The position numbers and the translations under genes were made by a program. Shown in pieces: positions 55,675 through 64,000 of a stretch of 64,000 nucleotides of DNA (its first letter is position 1; each line of letters starts with the position of its first letter). The stretch covers positions 62,001 through 126,000 of the forward strand of contig QCBO01000001.1 in NCBI GenBank assembly GCA_003279105.1, in the 5' to 3' direction. The stretch is from Prochlorococcus sp. AG-347-I19. GTDB lineage: Bacteria; Cyanobacteriota; Cyanobacteriia; PCC-6307; Cyanobiaceae. The notes under the pieces are model-generated. The model saw only the letters and a program-made list of their open reading frames with translations, ran no database searches and was not told the origin of the DNA.

Positions 55675-55800
55675 TTAATAATCTGTGGGTCCTTTAATAC
55701 CAAGATAAAAGAAGGCTCCTAAGCCAACTAAAAGTAAAACTCCAGCAATAGCTGCAGAAGGAACGAAACCACCTATTGCAAAAGAAGAAAAATAAAACAT
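55675..55800 (-). CDS. 41-residue single-helix membrane protein
   Basis: The reverse-strand frame from ATG 55800 to TAA 55675 encodes MFYFSSFAIGGFVPSAA, a hydrophobic Gly/Ala-rich helix (IAGVLLLVGLGAFFYLGI) and KGPTDY. It is co-oriented with the DUF1830 gene upstream and the 44-residue gene 57 nt downstream. GC content is locally higher than in the surrounding gaps, as expected for coding sequence. Unrecognised; small photosystem or NDH-1 subunits have this shape. Confidence 0.68.
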   Translation of the reverse strand: MFYFSSFAIGGFVPSAAIAGVLLLVGLGAFFYLGIKGPTDY

Positions 55801-55889
55801 CTATAAAACTAAAACTAGTTTGATAATATCAATAAAAACAAGGTATTTGTAAAAAATTTTGACTCGAAGACAATTAGAAAATATCTGTT

Positions 55890-56117
55890 CTAGGCCACCA
55901 AAGTAGAATCTTCGTTATCAGCAGAAATTCTTATTCTCTCTTCCAACTTAGGGCCATATAATTCATTTCCCCAGATTTCAACTCTTGAATCATTTGGGGC
56001 CATAAAAGTAAGAATGTCAGTTGGGAATAAAACTCTTTCTAAAAAAAAATTTGAGGGACCAACACATCTCAAGACAACCATCCTACAGCCTTCATTTTTG
56101 TAAGAAAATTCAACCAT
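55890..56117 (-). CDS. DUF1830 family protein
   Basis: A 75-residue soluble protein. CRMVVLRCVGPSNFFLERVLFP, FMAPNDSRVEIWGNE match the cyanobacterial DUF1830 family. Function unknown. ATG 56117; it lies 90 nt after the glycerate kinase start on the opposite-facing side, and upstream of two microprotein genes on the same strand. Confidence 0.78.
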   Translation of the reverse strand: MVEFSYKNEGCRMVVLRCVGPSNFFLERVLFPTDILTFMAPNDSRVEIWGNELYGPKLEERIRISADNEDSTLVA

Positions 56118-56207
56118 CTCTAAACAAGAAATATGTTTAATTAAACACTATTAAGAACTGAAGAAAATGTATAAAAATTTACTGAAAAAAAAGAAATTTA
56201 GAAAATA

Positions 56208-57152
56208 CTACAAATTTAATCCAACCTCAACTAAATTTCTTTCTTGATTAATTAATAAAAGCGCGTAGGATTTTATAACATCAAAGCTTTTATGAGGAAT
56301 TGAGACATTAAGCATTCTCAAGAAATTAGATAATTTTTCATCTATAAGGGCGTTACCTTTCTGTAAAAACATTTCTTTTTCCTGATTTGTTTTCCATATA
56401 TTCATATATTCAATCTTTAATGGCTTTAAGTGCCAAATATTATCTATTAAAGTCCAAATATCTAAATAATCGTTTAGGTTATTTTGAATTTTTAATACAT
56501 ATGAGGATTCATGAAGATTCAAATTTGTTGTATTTATGGGTCCATCATTTATGTCAATAGAATAAGGTTTTATTCCCAAAAACCATCCCTCAAGAATTAA
56601 TAAATCAGGATTATCTAATCTCCAATGAGATCTATCTCCTAAACCATTTCTCAAGGATTTATCGAAAACTGGTACATTTAATTCTCCATTTATCTTCCAA
56701 TTTAATAATTTTTCATGCATTAATTTTACTGAGTGACTTCCAGGAAAACCTCTTGAAACATTCCAAGGGTTATTCTTAATTGCTAATTTCATTTCATTTG
56801 ACGGGAGATAAAAGTCGTCAATTGAAATAACCCCAATTTTGAAATTTAATTTTAACGATATAGCTTCGAGCCATTTACCTAATGTTGTTTTTCCTGTGCC
56901 AGGCAGAGCTGAGATTCCAATAATTTTTCTATCAGAATAATTATTTTGAAATTTATAAGCCTGAGATAAAAGAGGTAAAGCTAAACCCCAAATCCAATCA
57001 TCATTTACTTTATTGTTCCAATATTGATCAATTGAGAGAATGTTTCTTTTATTATTCCAAAAATTGACCCAATCATCCAAGGATTCCCAACCAATATCAA
57101 TAATTAATTTTTCAAATTTATCAAGAGGAAAATTAATATCTAAATCTTTCAT
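56208..57152 (-). CDS. D-glycerate 3-kinase
   Basis: P-loop kinase that phosphorylates glycerate to 3-phosphoglycerate, as the last step of plant-type photorespiration. IIGISALPGTGKTTLGKWLE (77-96) is the P-loop; GVISIDDFYLPSNEM and NPDLLILEGWFLGI follow the GLYK pattern. Length 314. It lies 4 nt after the phosphatase gene of the glucosylglycerate cluster, so it may also recover glycerate released when glucosylglycerate is broken down (inference). Confidence 0.87.
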   Translation of the reverse strand: MKDLDINFPLDKFEKLIIDIGWESLDDWVNFWNNKRNILSIDQYWNNKVNDDWIWGLALPLLSQAYKFQNNYSDRKIIGISALPGTGKTTLGKWLEAISLKLNFKIGVISIDDFYLPSNEMKLAIKNNPWNVSRGFPGSHSVKLMHEKLLNWKINGELNVPVFDKSLRNGLGDRSHWRLDNPDLLILEGWFLGIKPYSIDINDGPINTTNLNLHESSYVLKIQNNLNDYLDIWTLIDNIWHLKPLKIEYMNIWKTNQEKEMFLQKGNALIDEKLSNFLRMLNVSIPHKSFDVIKSYALLLINQERNLVEVGLNL

Positions 57153-57156
57153 TTTT

Positions 57157-57954
57157 CTAACTTAGTTCTCGCTTATTTAATAATTTATTGATTTCATTTT
57201 TCCAACCATATCCATTTGGTTCAGAAGCCAAAGTAAATTCCAAATCTTTTAATTGATCAAGTAAATTTAAGTTAGGTCCATCTATTCCAGGAATAACTAT
57301 CTTAATATCTGAGTTTAAAAGTAGGGGCAAATCATTTGGAGAATCGCCTAAACCTATAATTTCAATATTATGAACATTTGAATATTCTTTAAGAGCATTT
57401 ATTGCTTTACCTTTATTCGATTTTGTAGATAATAAGTGACTCATTCTATTGCCCTTAAAAATATCAACATTGAATTTTTTGCAACAGGTATTAATTTTCT
57501 CTTCTAAACAACTTGGCGGATTTAAAAAAGGCATGCTCCAGTGTCTTTCACGCATTAAGTTCAATGAGTTGCCTACTAAACCTGTAAGCTGAGTGGCTTC
57601 TTTATCAGTGAGATTATTAAGAGGAGTTAGTTTATAATCAATTTCTTTAGAAATAAAATTTAAGATTTCTTCAAGAAATTCGTATTTTATTCCAAGAATA
57701 ATTTCTCCATTTACTCTTTTAAGAGATTCACCATATATTGCCGCACCATTCTCAACAATATAAGGATCCGTCAAGTTAAGTTCCTTTCTAATAACTTTTA
57801 CTTCAGAAGCAGTCTTGCTTGTACAAAGAATTACAGGAATAGATAACTTTTGTAGTTTTTTTATAGTTTCTTTAGCAGGTGATAAATCATATGAATGATC
57901 CATTAAAGTACCATCTACATCACTTACTACCCAAATAGAAGAATTTTCTATCAT
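57157..57954 (-). CDS. glucosyl-3-phosphoglycerate phosphatase, HAD-IIB (MPGP-like)
   Basis: HAD phosphatase of the mannosyl/glucosyl-3-phosphoglycerate phosphatase family. The nucleophile motif is SDVDGTLMDHS (Asp12, Asp14), ILCTSKTASEVKVIR is motif II and GLGDSPNDLPLL motif IV. Length 265 is typical. I chose ATG 57954, 2 nt after the upstream stop, over an in-frame ATG at 57975. Next to a glucosyl-3-phosphoglycerate synthase, the likely product is glucosylglycerate. Confidence 0.87.
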   Translation of the reverse strand: MIENSSIWVVSDVDGTLMDHSYDLSPAKETIKKLQKLSIPVILCTSKTASEVKVIRKELNLTDPYIVENGAAIYGESLKRVNGEIILGIKYEFLEEILNFISKEIDYKLTPLNNLTDKEATQLTGLVGNSLNLMRERHWSMPFLNPPSCLEEKINTCCKKFNVDIFKGNRMSHLLSTKSNKGKAINALKEYSNVHNIEIIGLGDSPNDLPLLLNSDIKIVIPGIDGPNLNLLDQLKDLEFTLASEPNGYGWKNEINKLLNKRELS

Positions 57955-57956
57955 TT

Positions 57957-59717
57957 TTATAAAGCAGCAAGCCAAATCACTTGAAAAGGATCAAGACTAA
58001 TATTTTTGCAATTGTATTTAGTGGATGTTAAAAAATCATGGGTATTGAAATCATTGTCAATAATATTTGGTAGATCATTATCATGCAATTGATAATTAAT
58101 TTTATTTTCAGTCATATTATGAATTGCAAAAACAGACTCAGGACCTTTATCCCTTTTGATTACAACAATATCACTTCTACCTTTAGATAAACATTTCATT
58201 TGTGAACAAGGGTGAAATTGCTTTAATTCTGATCGGACATCCATAGCATTGCGAAGATATTTTAAGTTTTTATTAGCATTAGATTCAGGATTATTCAAAA
58301 CAGCTGAAAGATTTTCTGATTTAAACTTTTCTCTGTTTAGATCTCTTCTTTGACCTGTCATAGAAAAACTTTTGATATCATTTTCTGAAGCTAGTAATGC
58401 TGGCAAATAAAATGCAGGTACCCCTTTCAGAGCCATTACTAATAGTTGACTCAAAATGAATCTCTCATATTGAAATCTTTTAGCATCTCTACTGGAGTCT
58501 TCCATGGCACTCCACCAACTAATATTCAATTCATAAGGTTTATCATCACCATTTGATAAACGTCTATGACTTACTAATCCTCCTCTTTTCTCACAGTTAA
58601 TTAATAAATCCTTAATTCTCTGCTCATTCATTAAACCCTCAAGAGCTCTTAACCCAACACCATCGTGCGATGCAGTGAAATTAAATAAAGTAGTATCTTC
58701 AGGTAATATGGGCCATTCAAAAATCCATGAGTTTAGAATATCAGCTCTTGAAGTAATAATTGCCTCTAAGAGAAGAGGTGGTAATGGGAAATTATATGCC
58801 ATGTGGGCTTCATCATCCGGAACGAGATAAGATAGATTCTCTTTCTGAGGAACATTGGTTTCTGTTATTAAAACGCCATCATCAAGAAGATTATTTAAAA
58901 GAACTCTTAAGAGTTTCACAATTGAATGTGCTTTAGGTAAATGTAAGCATGTAGTCCCTGATTCCTTCCAAATAAAACCTACAGCATCAAGCCTTAACCA
59001 TTTAATTCCATTAGATAAATAAGTAGTAATTAAATTTAAGAACTCAAGAGTCATTTTTGGATTATGCCAATTCAAATCAATTTGATCTGGCCCAAAAGTT
59101 GTCCAAACTTGTTTAGGACCATCATCAGTATTTATTTGAGAAAACAAGGAGGAACTTCTAGGCCTAACTACACTTGACCAGTCAAGATTTTGTTTCGGCG
59201 AAAAAACATTTGATATGCCCGGTTCTTGAAATTTAATAAATTGTTGAACCCATGGGTGAGATGATGAAACATGGTTTAGTACTAAATCAGCCATCAAATC
59301 ATGATTTTTTGAAATACTTTTAAGATCATCCCAACTACCAAATTTTTCTTCTAGGGAATCATAACTTGAGACTGCGAAACCTCCATCGCTTGTGGATTTC
59401 AGAAAAGGAAGAATATGTACAACTTTAGAAAGACTACCAAAATGTTTACTTAACAACTTCCCAAGAGTTATTAATGTTGCCTCGCCATTTTTATAAATAC
59501 TATCTGCATAAGTTATCAAAACTGAATGAGATTCATTCCACCTTTCTTTATTTCTTTTTTCTTCATAAGCAGATTTCTCTGAGAAATTATCTAAAATCTG
59601 TAATAATTGATTTGAAATAAAATTAATTTCTTCTGTAGTATGATTTGAATAAATTGTTCTTAACAATTTATCAATTTTTAATCTATCTAATTTTTTCTCT
59701 GAATCAGTTTGCTTCAC
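57957..59717 (-). CDS. GH13 sucrose-phosphorylase-like glucosylglycerate phosphorylase
   Basis: Alpha-amylase-fold enzyme of 586 residues close to sucrose phosphorylase (GH13_18). DLVLNHVSSSHPWVQQF is conserved region I, WLRLDAVGFIWKESGT holds the nucleophile aspartate, VLITETNVPQ the acid/base glutamate, and FTASHDGVGLRAL the third acidic residue. Family members cleave sucrose, or glucosylglycerate, with phosphate to glucose 1-phosphate. Context with a synthase, phosphatase and glycerate kinase favours glucosylglycerate as substrate. Start is GTG at 59717. Confidence 0.83.
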   Translation of the reverse strand: MKQTDSEKKLDRLKIDKLLRTIYSNHTTEEINFISNQLLQILDNFSEKSAYEEKRNKERWNESHSVLITYADSIYKNGEATLITLGKLLSKHFGSLSKVVHILPFLKSTSDGGFAVSSYDSLEEKFGSWDDLKSISKNHDLMADLVLNHVSSSHPWVQQFIKFQEPGISNVFSPKQNLDWSSVVRPRSSSLFSQINTDDGPKQVWTTFGPDQIDLNWHNPKMTLEFLNLITTYLSNGIKWLRLDAVGFIWKESGTTCLHLPKAHSIVKLLRVLLNNLLDDGVLITETNVPQKENLSYLVPDDEAHMAYNFPLPPLLLEAIITSRADILNSWIFEWPILPEDTTLFNFTASHDGVGLRALEGLMNEQRIKDLLINCEKRGGLVSHRRLSNGDDKPYELNISWWSAMEDSSRDAKRFQYERFILSQLLVMALKGVPAFYLPALLASENDIKSFSMTGQRRDLNREKFKSENLSAVLNNPESNANKNLKYLRNAMDVRSELKQFHPCSQMKCLSKGRSDIVVIKRDKGPESVFAIHNMTENKINYQLHDNDLPNIIDNDFNTHDFLTSTKYNCKNISLDPFQVIWLAAL

Positions 59718-59735
59718 TTTGAAAAAATCATTGAA

Positions 59736-59745
59736 GTATTAATAC
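59736..59745. promoter_or_regulatory. palindrome in the 50-nt divergent gap of the glucosylglycerate genes
   Basis: GTATTAATAC is a perfect 10-nt palindrome midway in the short gap (59718-59767) between the divergent phosphorylase and synthase genes. It may be a shared operator or a pair of overlapping -10 elements. It has the right ends for NtcA (GTA...TAC) but only N4 between them, so it is not an NtcA site as such. Confidence 0.35.
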
Positions 59746-59767
59746 CATTCTGCACATCAATTAGAAA

Positions 59768-60994
59768 ATGGACTTTCAACAAGGTTTAATCACAACAATA
59801 CATGAATACGGAGTTACAGGGAATTTACTTAAAGAATTAAACAAAAGACTTAAAAGAAGATCAACTAGCATTTTAATACCTTGCTTATATGAAGAGTTTG
59901 AGCGTCCAGCATTAAAAGATATAAGAGAAGTTTTAAAAAACCTTACAGGCTTAAATGAATTAGTAATCGCTCTCTCTGCAAAAACTGTTGAGCAAGTTAA
60001 GGGGGCAAAATCATTTTTTGACTCAATGCCATTTCCAGTTCACGTCCAATGGACAAATTCTCCCTCTGTAATTGAGCTATTAAAAAGCCAAGAAAAAAAT
60101 GGACTAGAACTTTTAGGAACTCCAGGTAAAGGATGGGCTGTATGGCAAGGCATAGGAGTTGCGACTAGAAAATCAGAAGTTGTTGCTCTTTTTGATGCTG
60201 ATATAAGAACTTTTAGTCCTTTATATCCTTCAAGAATGATACTTCCACTTCTGGATGAATCATATGGAATATCATATGTAAAAGCTTTTTACAGTAGATT
60301 ATCTCTAGAAACAAATCAATTGCAAGGTAGAGCAACAAGATTATTCGTTGGTCCTTTATTAGCAAGTCTTGAGCAGTTAGTTGGTAAGGGTCCGTTTTTA
60401 CAATATCTTCAATCATTTAGATATCCATTGGCAGGTGAGTTTGCTTTTACTAAGGACCTTGCTGTGAATTTAAGAATTCCTTGTGACTGGGGTTTAGAGA
60501 TAGGTTTATTATCGGAGGTTTATAGAAACGTAAGGACCTCCAAAATAGCTCAGGTTGACCTAGGTTTATTTGATCACAAACATAAGAATATTGGAGATTC
60601 TTCTAAAGAAGGATTGCAAAAAATGTGTACAGAAATACTATCAAGTGTTTTAAGAGGTCTCATGGAGCATCAAGCCGAGACCTTAACTAGCACTCAACTA
60701 GCAACTTTAGAAGTTCTCTACAAAAGAGTTGGAGAAGATCGGGTAAAACAATTTGGATTAGATTCAGCAGTTAATCAACTTCCATACGATAGGCACGAAG
60801 AAGAATTATCAGTACAAAAGTTTGCGAAACTATTAAGACCTGCTACAGAAGATTATCTGGCTTGTCCTACTACACTTCAATTACCAAGTTGGTCAAGAGT
60901 TCTATCTTGTGAGAACAAACTGCAAGAAGATTTAGCTATTGCGGGTTCTAAAGATATAAAGATAAGTGAAAAAGAATTAATTAAAAACTTCTAA
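59768..60994 (+). CDS. gpgS: glucosyl-3-phosphoglycerate synthase
   Basis: GT81-family glycosyltransferase: joins NDP-glucose to 3-phosphoglycerate. [20 protein letters not shown] starts the Rossmann region, [16 protein letters not shown] and [14 protein letters not shown] (DxD-type metal site) are key motifs, and [19 protein letters not shown] lies near the C-terminus. Length 408 is typical. It diverges from the phosphorylase gene and ends 4 nt inside the convergent ureC gene. Confidence 0.92.
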   Translation: MDFQQGLITTIHEYGVTGNLLKELNKRLKRRSTSILIPCLYEEFERPALKDIREVLKNLTGLNELVIALSAKTVEQVKGAKSFFDSMPFPVHVQWTNSPSVIELLKSQEKNGLELLGTPGKGWAVWQGIGVATRKSEVVALFDADIRTFSPLYPSRMILPLLDESYGISYVKAFYSRLSLETNQLQGRATRLFVGPLLASLEQLVGKGPFLQYLQSFRYPLAGEFAFTKDLAVNLRIPCDWGLEIGLLSEVYRNVRTSKIAQVDLGLFDHKHKNIGDSSKEGLQKMCTEILSSVLRGLMEHQAETLTSTQLATLEVLYKRVGEDRVKQFGLDSAVNQLPYDRHEEELSVQKFAKLLRPATEDYLACPTTLQLPSWSRVLSCENKLQEDLAIAGSKDIKISEKELIKNF

Positions 60995-62700
60995 AGCAAA
61001 AAATACCTTTGAGCCATTGGGACTTCGTCAAGTGGTTCACAAGTAAGAAGTTCTCCATCAGAAAAAACTTCATAAGTTTGAGGATCAACTGAAATATTTG
61101 GTAGTTTAGTATTAAGTTTTAAGTTTGATTTATTGATATTTCTGGTATTTTCTACGGCAATACATTTCTTTTGTAAGCCTAATTTATTTTGAATATTTTG
61201 TTCAATTGAATTTTTACTTAAAAAGGTAAAAGAACTCTTAATTAGAGATTGGCCAAAACTTGCAAACATAGGTCGACCATGTACAGGACCAGGAGTAGGA
61301 ATTGAAGCATTTGCATCACCCATTTGGGACCAAACTATAGATCCTCCTTTAACAACTAATTCAGGCTTTACGGCAAAAAAGGAAGGTTTCCACAATGCCA
61401 AATCCGCAATTTTACCTTTTTCTATAGACCCAACATATTTATCAATACCATGAGCTATTGCAGGATTAATTGTGACTTTAGAAATATATCTCTTTACTCT
61501 ATAATTATCGTTTCTATCAGAATCCTGCATTAGCGGCCCCCTTTGAACTTTCATTTTATGTGCGGTTTGAAAAGTTCTTGTAATTACTTCGCCGACTCTT
61601 CCCATAGCTTGAGAATCACTAGCAATAATTGAAAAGGCACCTAGATCATGCAAGATATCCTCAGCTGCAATAGTCTCTCTTCTGATCCTTGATTCAGCAA
61701 ATGCAATGTCTTCTGGGATTTTAGAATCTAAATGATGACAAACCATTAACATGTCAAGATGTTCTTCTAATGTGTTCCTTGTATAAGGTCTTGTTGGATT
61801 TGTACTACTAGGAAGAACATTTTTTTCTCCACAGATTTTTATAATGTCTGGAGCATGACCTCCACCTGCTCCTTCGGTATGAAAAGTATGAATAGTTCTT
61901 CCTGCAATAGCATTGATGGTATCTTCAACAAAGCCTGCTTCATTCAAAGTATCAGTATGAATACATACTTGTACGTCAAACTTGTCTGCAACATTTAGAC
62001 AAGAATTTATTGTAGAAGGAGTGGTTCCCCAATCCTCATGAAGCTTCAATCCACATGCACCAGCCTCAACCTGATCAATAAGATTGCTCTCATTTGTTGA
62101 GTTTCCTTTCCCAAAAAAACCTAAATTCATAGGAAATGCTTCTGCAGATTGAAGCATTCTTGAAATATGAAAGGAACCGGGAGTACAAGTAGTAGCATTT
62201 GTGCCAGTTGCAGGTCCAGTTCCTCCTCCCAACATGGTTGTAATTCCAGAGGCTAGTGCTGTTTCAATTTGTTGGGGACATATAAAGTGAATATGGGTAT
62301 CTATTGAACCTGCAGTAAGAATATGCCCCTCTCCAGCTATAACTTCTGTTGACGCACCAATAACTATATCAACATTATCTTGGATATCAGGATTGCCAGC
62401 CTTACCAATTTCAAAAATCATTCCATCTTTTATACCCACATCAGCCTTAATTATTCCCCACCAATCTACGATCAAAGCATTAGTTATTACGGTATCTACA
62501 GCTCCATCAGCTCTTCTTACTTGAGACTGTCCCATTCCATCACGAATAACTTTACCTCCACCAAATTTAACTTCATCTCCGTATGTAGTTAAATCCTTTT
62601 CTACTTCTATGAAAAGTTCGGTATCAGCGAGCCTTACTCTATCTCCAGTAGTGGGTCCGTAAGTTTGAGCATAAGTTTTTCTGTCAATTTTATAAGACAT
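60991..62700 (-). CDS. ureC: urease alpha subunit
   Basis: Catalytic subunit with the dinuclear nickel site. [18 protein letters not shown], the carbamylated lysine in [38 protein letters not shown], the flap cysteine MVCHHLD and [11 protein letters not shown] are all intact. Length 569 is normal. It lies 4 nt after ureB. The accessory genes ureE, ureF and ureG are not in the window. Confidence 0.98.
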   Translation of the reverse strand: MSYKIDRKTYAQTYGPTTGDRVRLADTELFIEVEKDLTTYGDEVKFGGGKVIRDGMGQSQVRRADGAVDTVITNALIVDWWGIIKADVGIKDGMIFEIGKAGNPDIQDNVDIVIGASTEVIAGEGHILTAGSIDTHIHFICPQQIETALASGITTMLGGGTGPATGTNATTCTPGSFHISRMLQSAEAFPMNLGFFGKGNSTNESNLIDQVEAGACGLKLHEDWGTTPSTINSCLNVADKFDVQVCIHTDTLNEAGFVEDTINAIAGRTIHTFHTEGAGGGHAPDIIKICGEKNVLPSSTNPTRPYTRNTLEEHLDMLMVCHHLDSKIPEDIAFAESRIRRETIAAEDILHDLGAFSIIASDSQAMGRVGEVITRTFQTAHKMKVQRGPLMQDSDRNDNYRVKRYISKVTINPAIAHGIDKYVGSIEKGKIADLALWKPSFFAVKPELVVKGGSIVWSQMGDANASIPTPGPVHGRPMFASFGQSLIKSSFTFLSKNSIEQNIQNKLGLQKKCIAVENTRNINKSNLKLNTKLPNISVDPQTYEVFSDGELLTCEPLDEVPMAQRYFLL

Positions 62701-62704
62701 AATT

Positions 62705-63025
62705 TTAACTATTTAAAGAACCATTTACTAATGAATTAAAACCATATACATTTCTTAAACCTGAAAATGGAACTAATTTGACATCTGTTGTATCACCCGG
62801 TTCAAATCTAATTGCTGTTCCTGCAGGAATGTCAAGACGCAAACCATGTGTTATTTCTCGATCAAAAATTAAAGCCTTGTTTGCTTCATAAAAATGATAA
62901 TGAGATCCAACTTGCACAGGTCTATCTCCAGAATTAGAAACCGTTACTGTTTTAACTCGCTTACTAAGATTTAGTTCGATTTCACCTTGTTCAGGAATTA
63001 CTTCGCCAGGAATTAAATTACTCAT
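62705..63025 (-). CDS. ureB: urease beta subunit
   Basis: Structural subunit of 106 residues. [16 protein letters not shown] at the N-terminus, [19 protein letters not shown] and [18 protein letters not shown] are diagnostic. Separate from ureA, as in most bacteria. It begins 2 nt after ureA. Confidence 0.97.
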   Translation of the reverse strand: MSNLIPGEVIPEQGEIELNLSKRVKTVTVSNSGDRPVQVGSHYHFYEANKALIFDREITHGLRLDIPAGTAIRFEPGDTTDVKLVPFSGLRNVYGFNSLVNGSLNS

Positions 63026-63027
63026 AA

Positions 63028-63330
63028 CTAATTAATCGGATTGTGAATAGTAACTAATTTAGTCCCATCGGGGAAAACCGCTTCTATTTGTACTTCATCA
63101 ACCATTTCAGGAATGCCCTCCATAACTTGTGATTTTGAAAGCCAGGTAGTTCCCTCTGACATTAATTGACTTACACTTTTACCATCTCGTGCTCCTTCAA
63201 GTACTTGAAAACTTAAAAAAGCAACTGTTTCAGGATAATTAAGCTTAAGACCTCGACTAAGTCTTCTTTCAGCTAAGAGCGCAGCAGAAAAAATCAATAA
63301 TTTATCCTTTTCTTGAGGTGAAAGATGCAT
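63028..63330 (-). CDS. ureA: urease gamma subunit
   Basis: Structural subunit of 100 residues: [34 protein letters not shown]-type N-terminus, [18 protein letters not shown] at the end. Normal length. It starts 50 nt after the ureD stop, and order ureD-A-B-C matches other marine picocyanobacteria. Confidence 0.97.
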   Translation of the reverse strand: MHLSPQEKDKLLIFSAALLAERRLSRGLKLNYPETVAFLSFQVLEGARDGKSVSQLMSEGTTWLSKSQVMEGIPEMVDEVQIEAVFPDGTKLVTIHNPIN

Positions 63331-63380
63331 AATAAAAAATTAATCTATAAATTCTTAAAAAAGGTTCTTTCTGAACATAA

Positions 63381-64000
63381 TTAATAATTCATAGAATCTT
63401 GTAAAGGCCATACACCTTGATATTTTGGCTCACAAAATCCACAAACAGACCTAATTTGTTTCCAAATACAAAAAAAACATTTTCTAGCATCTTGAGAAGA
63501 ACTCCCTAGGAATCTCACAGAGATCCCATTTTCAAGGATTCCAATAGATAAATTATTATTAGTTTCATTGAAAATCTTTTTTATATTACCTACAAGATTA
63601 TTTATTTTTGACTTAGAAAAATCTTTTTCGCAAATCCAAATTAAAGATCCAAAAACGGGCATGTAATCCATGCCTGATTTGGCCACAAAACTTGCCTTAG
63701 ATAATTCAATATGATCAACATATTCCCAATCATCAAGTAAATCATTATTTCTCATAATTTCTAATTTAGACCTAAAAACTCCACTCTCAATAGATTCTCC
63801 AGAAGATGATCTTCCAAGTCTTATTAAATCAGTAAATAAAAAACTTGAAGTTTCTGAAATAGATACTTTAAAAATTTGTTCATATAAACCATTTGCAAAG
63901 ATTATTGTTTCTTGGGGAAGATACTCTAAATGAGAATTGTCAAGAATGTTTATGAGATTCTTTTGCTTTGAAAAACTTCCTTTTGGATTGATTTTAGATC
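63381..64000 (-). CDS. ureD: urease accessory protein UreD, C-terminal part (cut by window end)
   Basis: Chaperone that helps load nickel into urease. The frame from the UreD-like tail ([28 protein letters not shown]) continues in frame through [17 protein letters not shown] and [16 protein letters not shown] to the window edge, so the Met at 63755 is internal, not the start. The conserved LGRSSSGE block is a UreD signature. About 206 residues are visible. The first third lies outside. Confidence 0.9.
   Translation of the reverse strand, partial: SKINPKGSFSKQKNLINILDNSHLEYLPQETIIFANGLYEQIFKVSISETSSFLFTDLIRLGRSSSGESIESGVFRSKLEIMRNNDLLDDWEYVDHIELSKASFVAKSGMDYMPVFGSLIWICEKDFSKSKINNLVGNIKKIFNETNNNLSIGILENGISVRFLGSSSQDARKCFFCIWKQIRSVCGFCEPKYQGVWPLQDSMNY

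Noticed and set aside
59736-59745. GTATTAATAC as an NtcA site for the glucosylglycerate genes
   Set aside because: The GTA and TAC halves are separated by 4 nt, not 8.
1-64000. Genomic island, prophage or CRISPR system
   Set aside because: No integrase, transposase, phage or repeat-spacer pattern seen; gene content and composition are uniform core genome throughout.

Overview
The window is a piece of a very AT-rich, densely packed cyanobacterial core genome. I read it as high-light-adapted Prochlorococcus. The grounds are photosystem genes (psaK, psb28), a GUN4-family gene, a PAM68 homologue and several families restricted to cyanobacteria (DUF1816, DUF1830, DUF2499/DUF3593, DUF3082, DUF3288). 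A urease cluster lying beside a glucosylglycerate cluster, strong A/T codon bias, tiny intergenic gaps and tRNAs without an encoded CCA also fit. The assignment rests on protein and gene-order recognition, not on a search. I see no insertion sequence, prophage, integrase, CRISPR array or rRNA.

Layout. 1-7 kb: dnaK (cut by the window edge), tRNA-Ser(GGA), ferredoxin, an inositol-monophosphatase-family enzyme, hisZ, htpG, rpmB, an exported peroxiredoxin, a DUF2499/DUF3593 membrane pair and psaK. 7-19 kb: dxs, ilvA, scpB, YggT, a MazG-like pyrophosphohydrolase, pyk, a MacB-type permease, bioY, lspA, a membrane GTPase, and a PLP decarboxylase followed by a microprotein. 19-28 kb: tadA, a serine/alanine-glyoxylate aminotransferase, glnA behind a textbook NtcA promoter, a methyltransferase, a GUN4-like gene paired with an RsbW-like ATPase, mnmH, psb28 and an AI-2E-type permease. 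28-34 kb: secD/secF, pdhB, DUF3082, ispE, rsmA, rlmH.

34-46 kb: an SOS-type umuD-umuC unit with a putative HExxH protein gene behind it, then dnaG, an EamA transporter, ruvA, rpsO, a PAM68 gene, an uninterrupted dnaE and gatA. 46-54 kb: DUF1816, rlmB, mrnC, a STAS protein, carA, trpD, DUF3288, an ABC exporter, msrA and tRNA-Pro(GGG). 54-64 kb: uppP, several unannotated membrane microproteins, DUF1830, then a four-gene glucosylglycerate module (glycerate kinase, phosphatase, GH13 phosphorylase, synthase) abutting the urease genes ureC, ureB, ureA and ureD (ureD cut by the window end).

How it fits together. Nitrogen is the clearest theme: NtcA-driven glnA, carA (glutamine amidotransferase), urease, and a nitrogen-free compatible solute whose genes could form a closed make-and-recycle loop through 3-phosphoglycerate. 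Photosynthesis is served by psaK, psb28, GUN4 and PAM68. Most other genes are housekeeping. The most useful novelties are five small membrane ORFs of 31-50 codons, two conserved genes whose alignable N-termini demand non-standard start codons (scpB and the STAS gene), and the HExxH gene behind umuDC.
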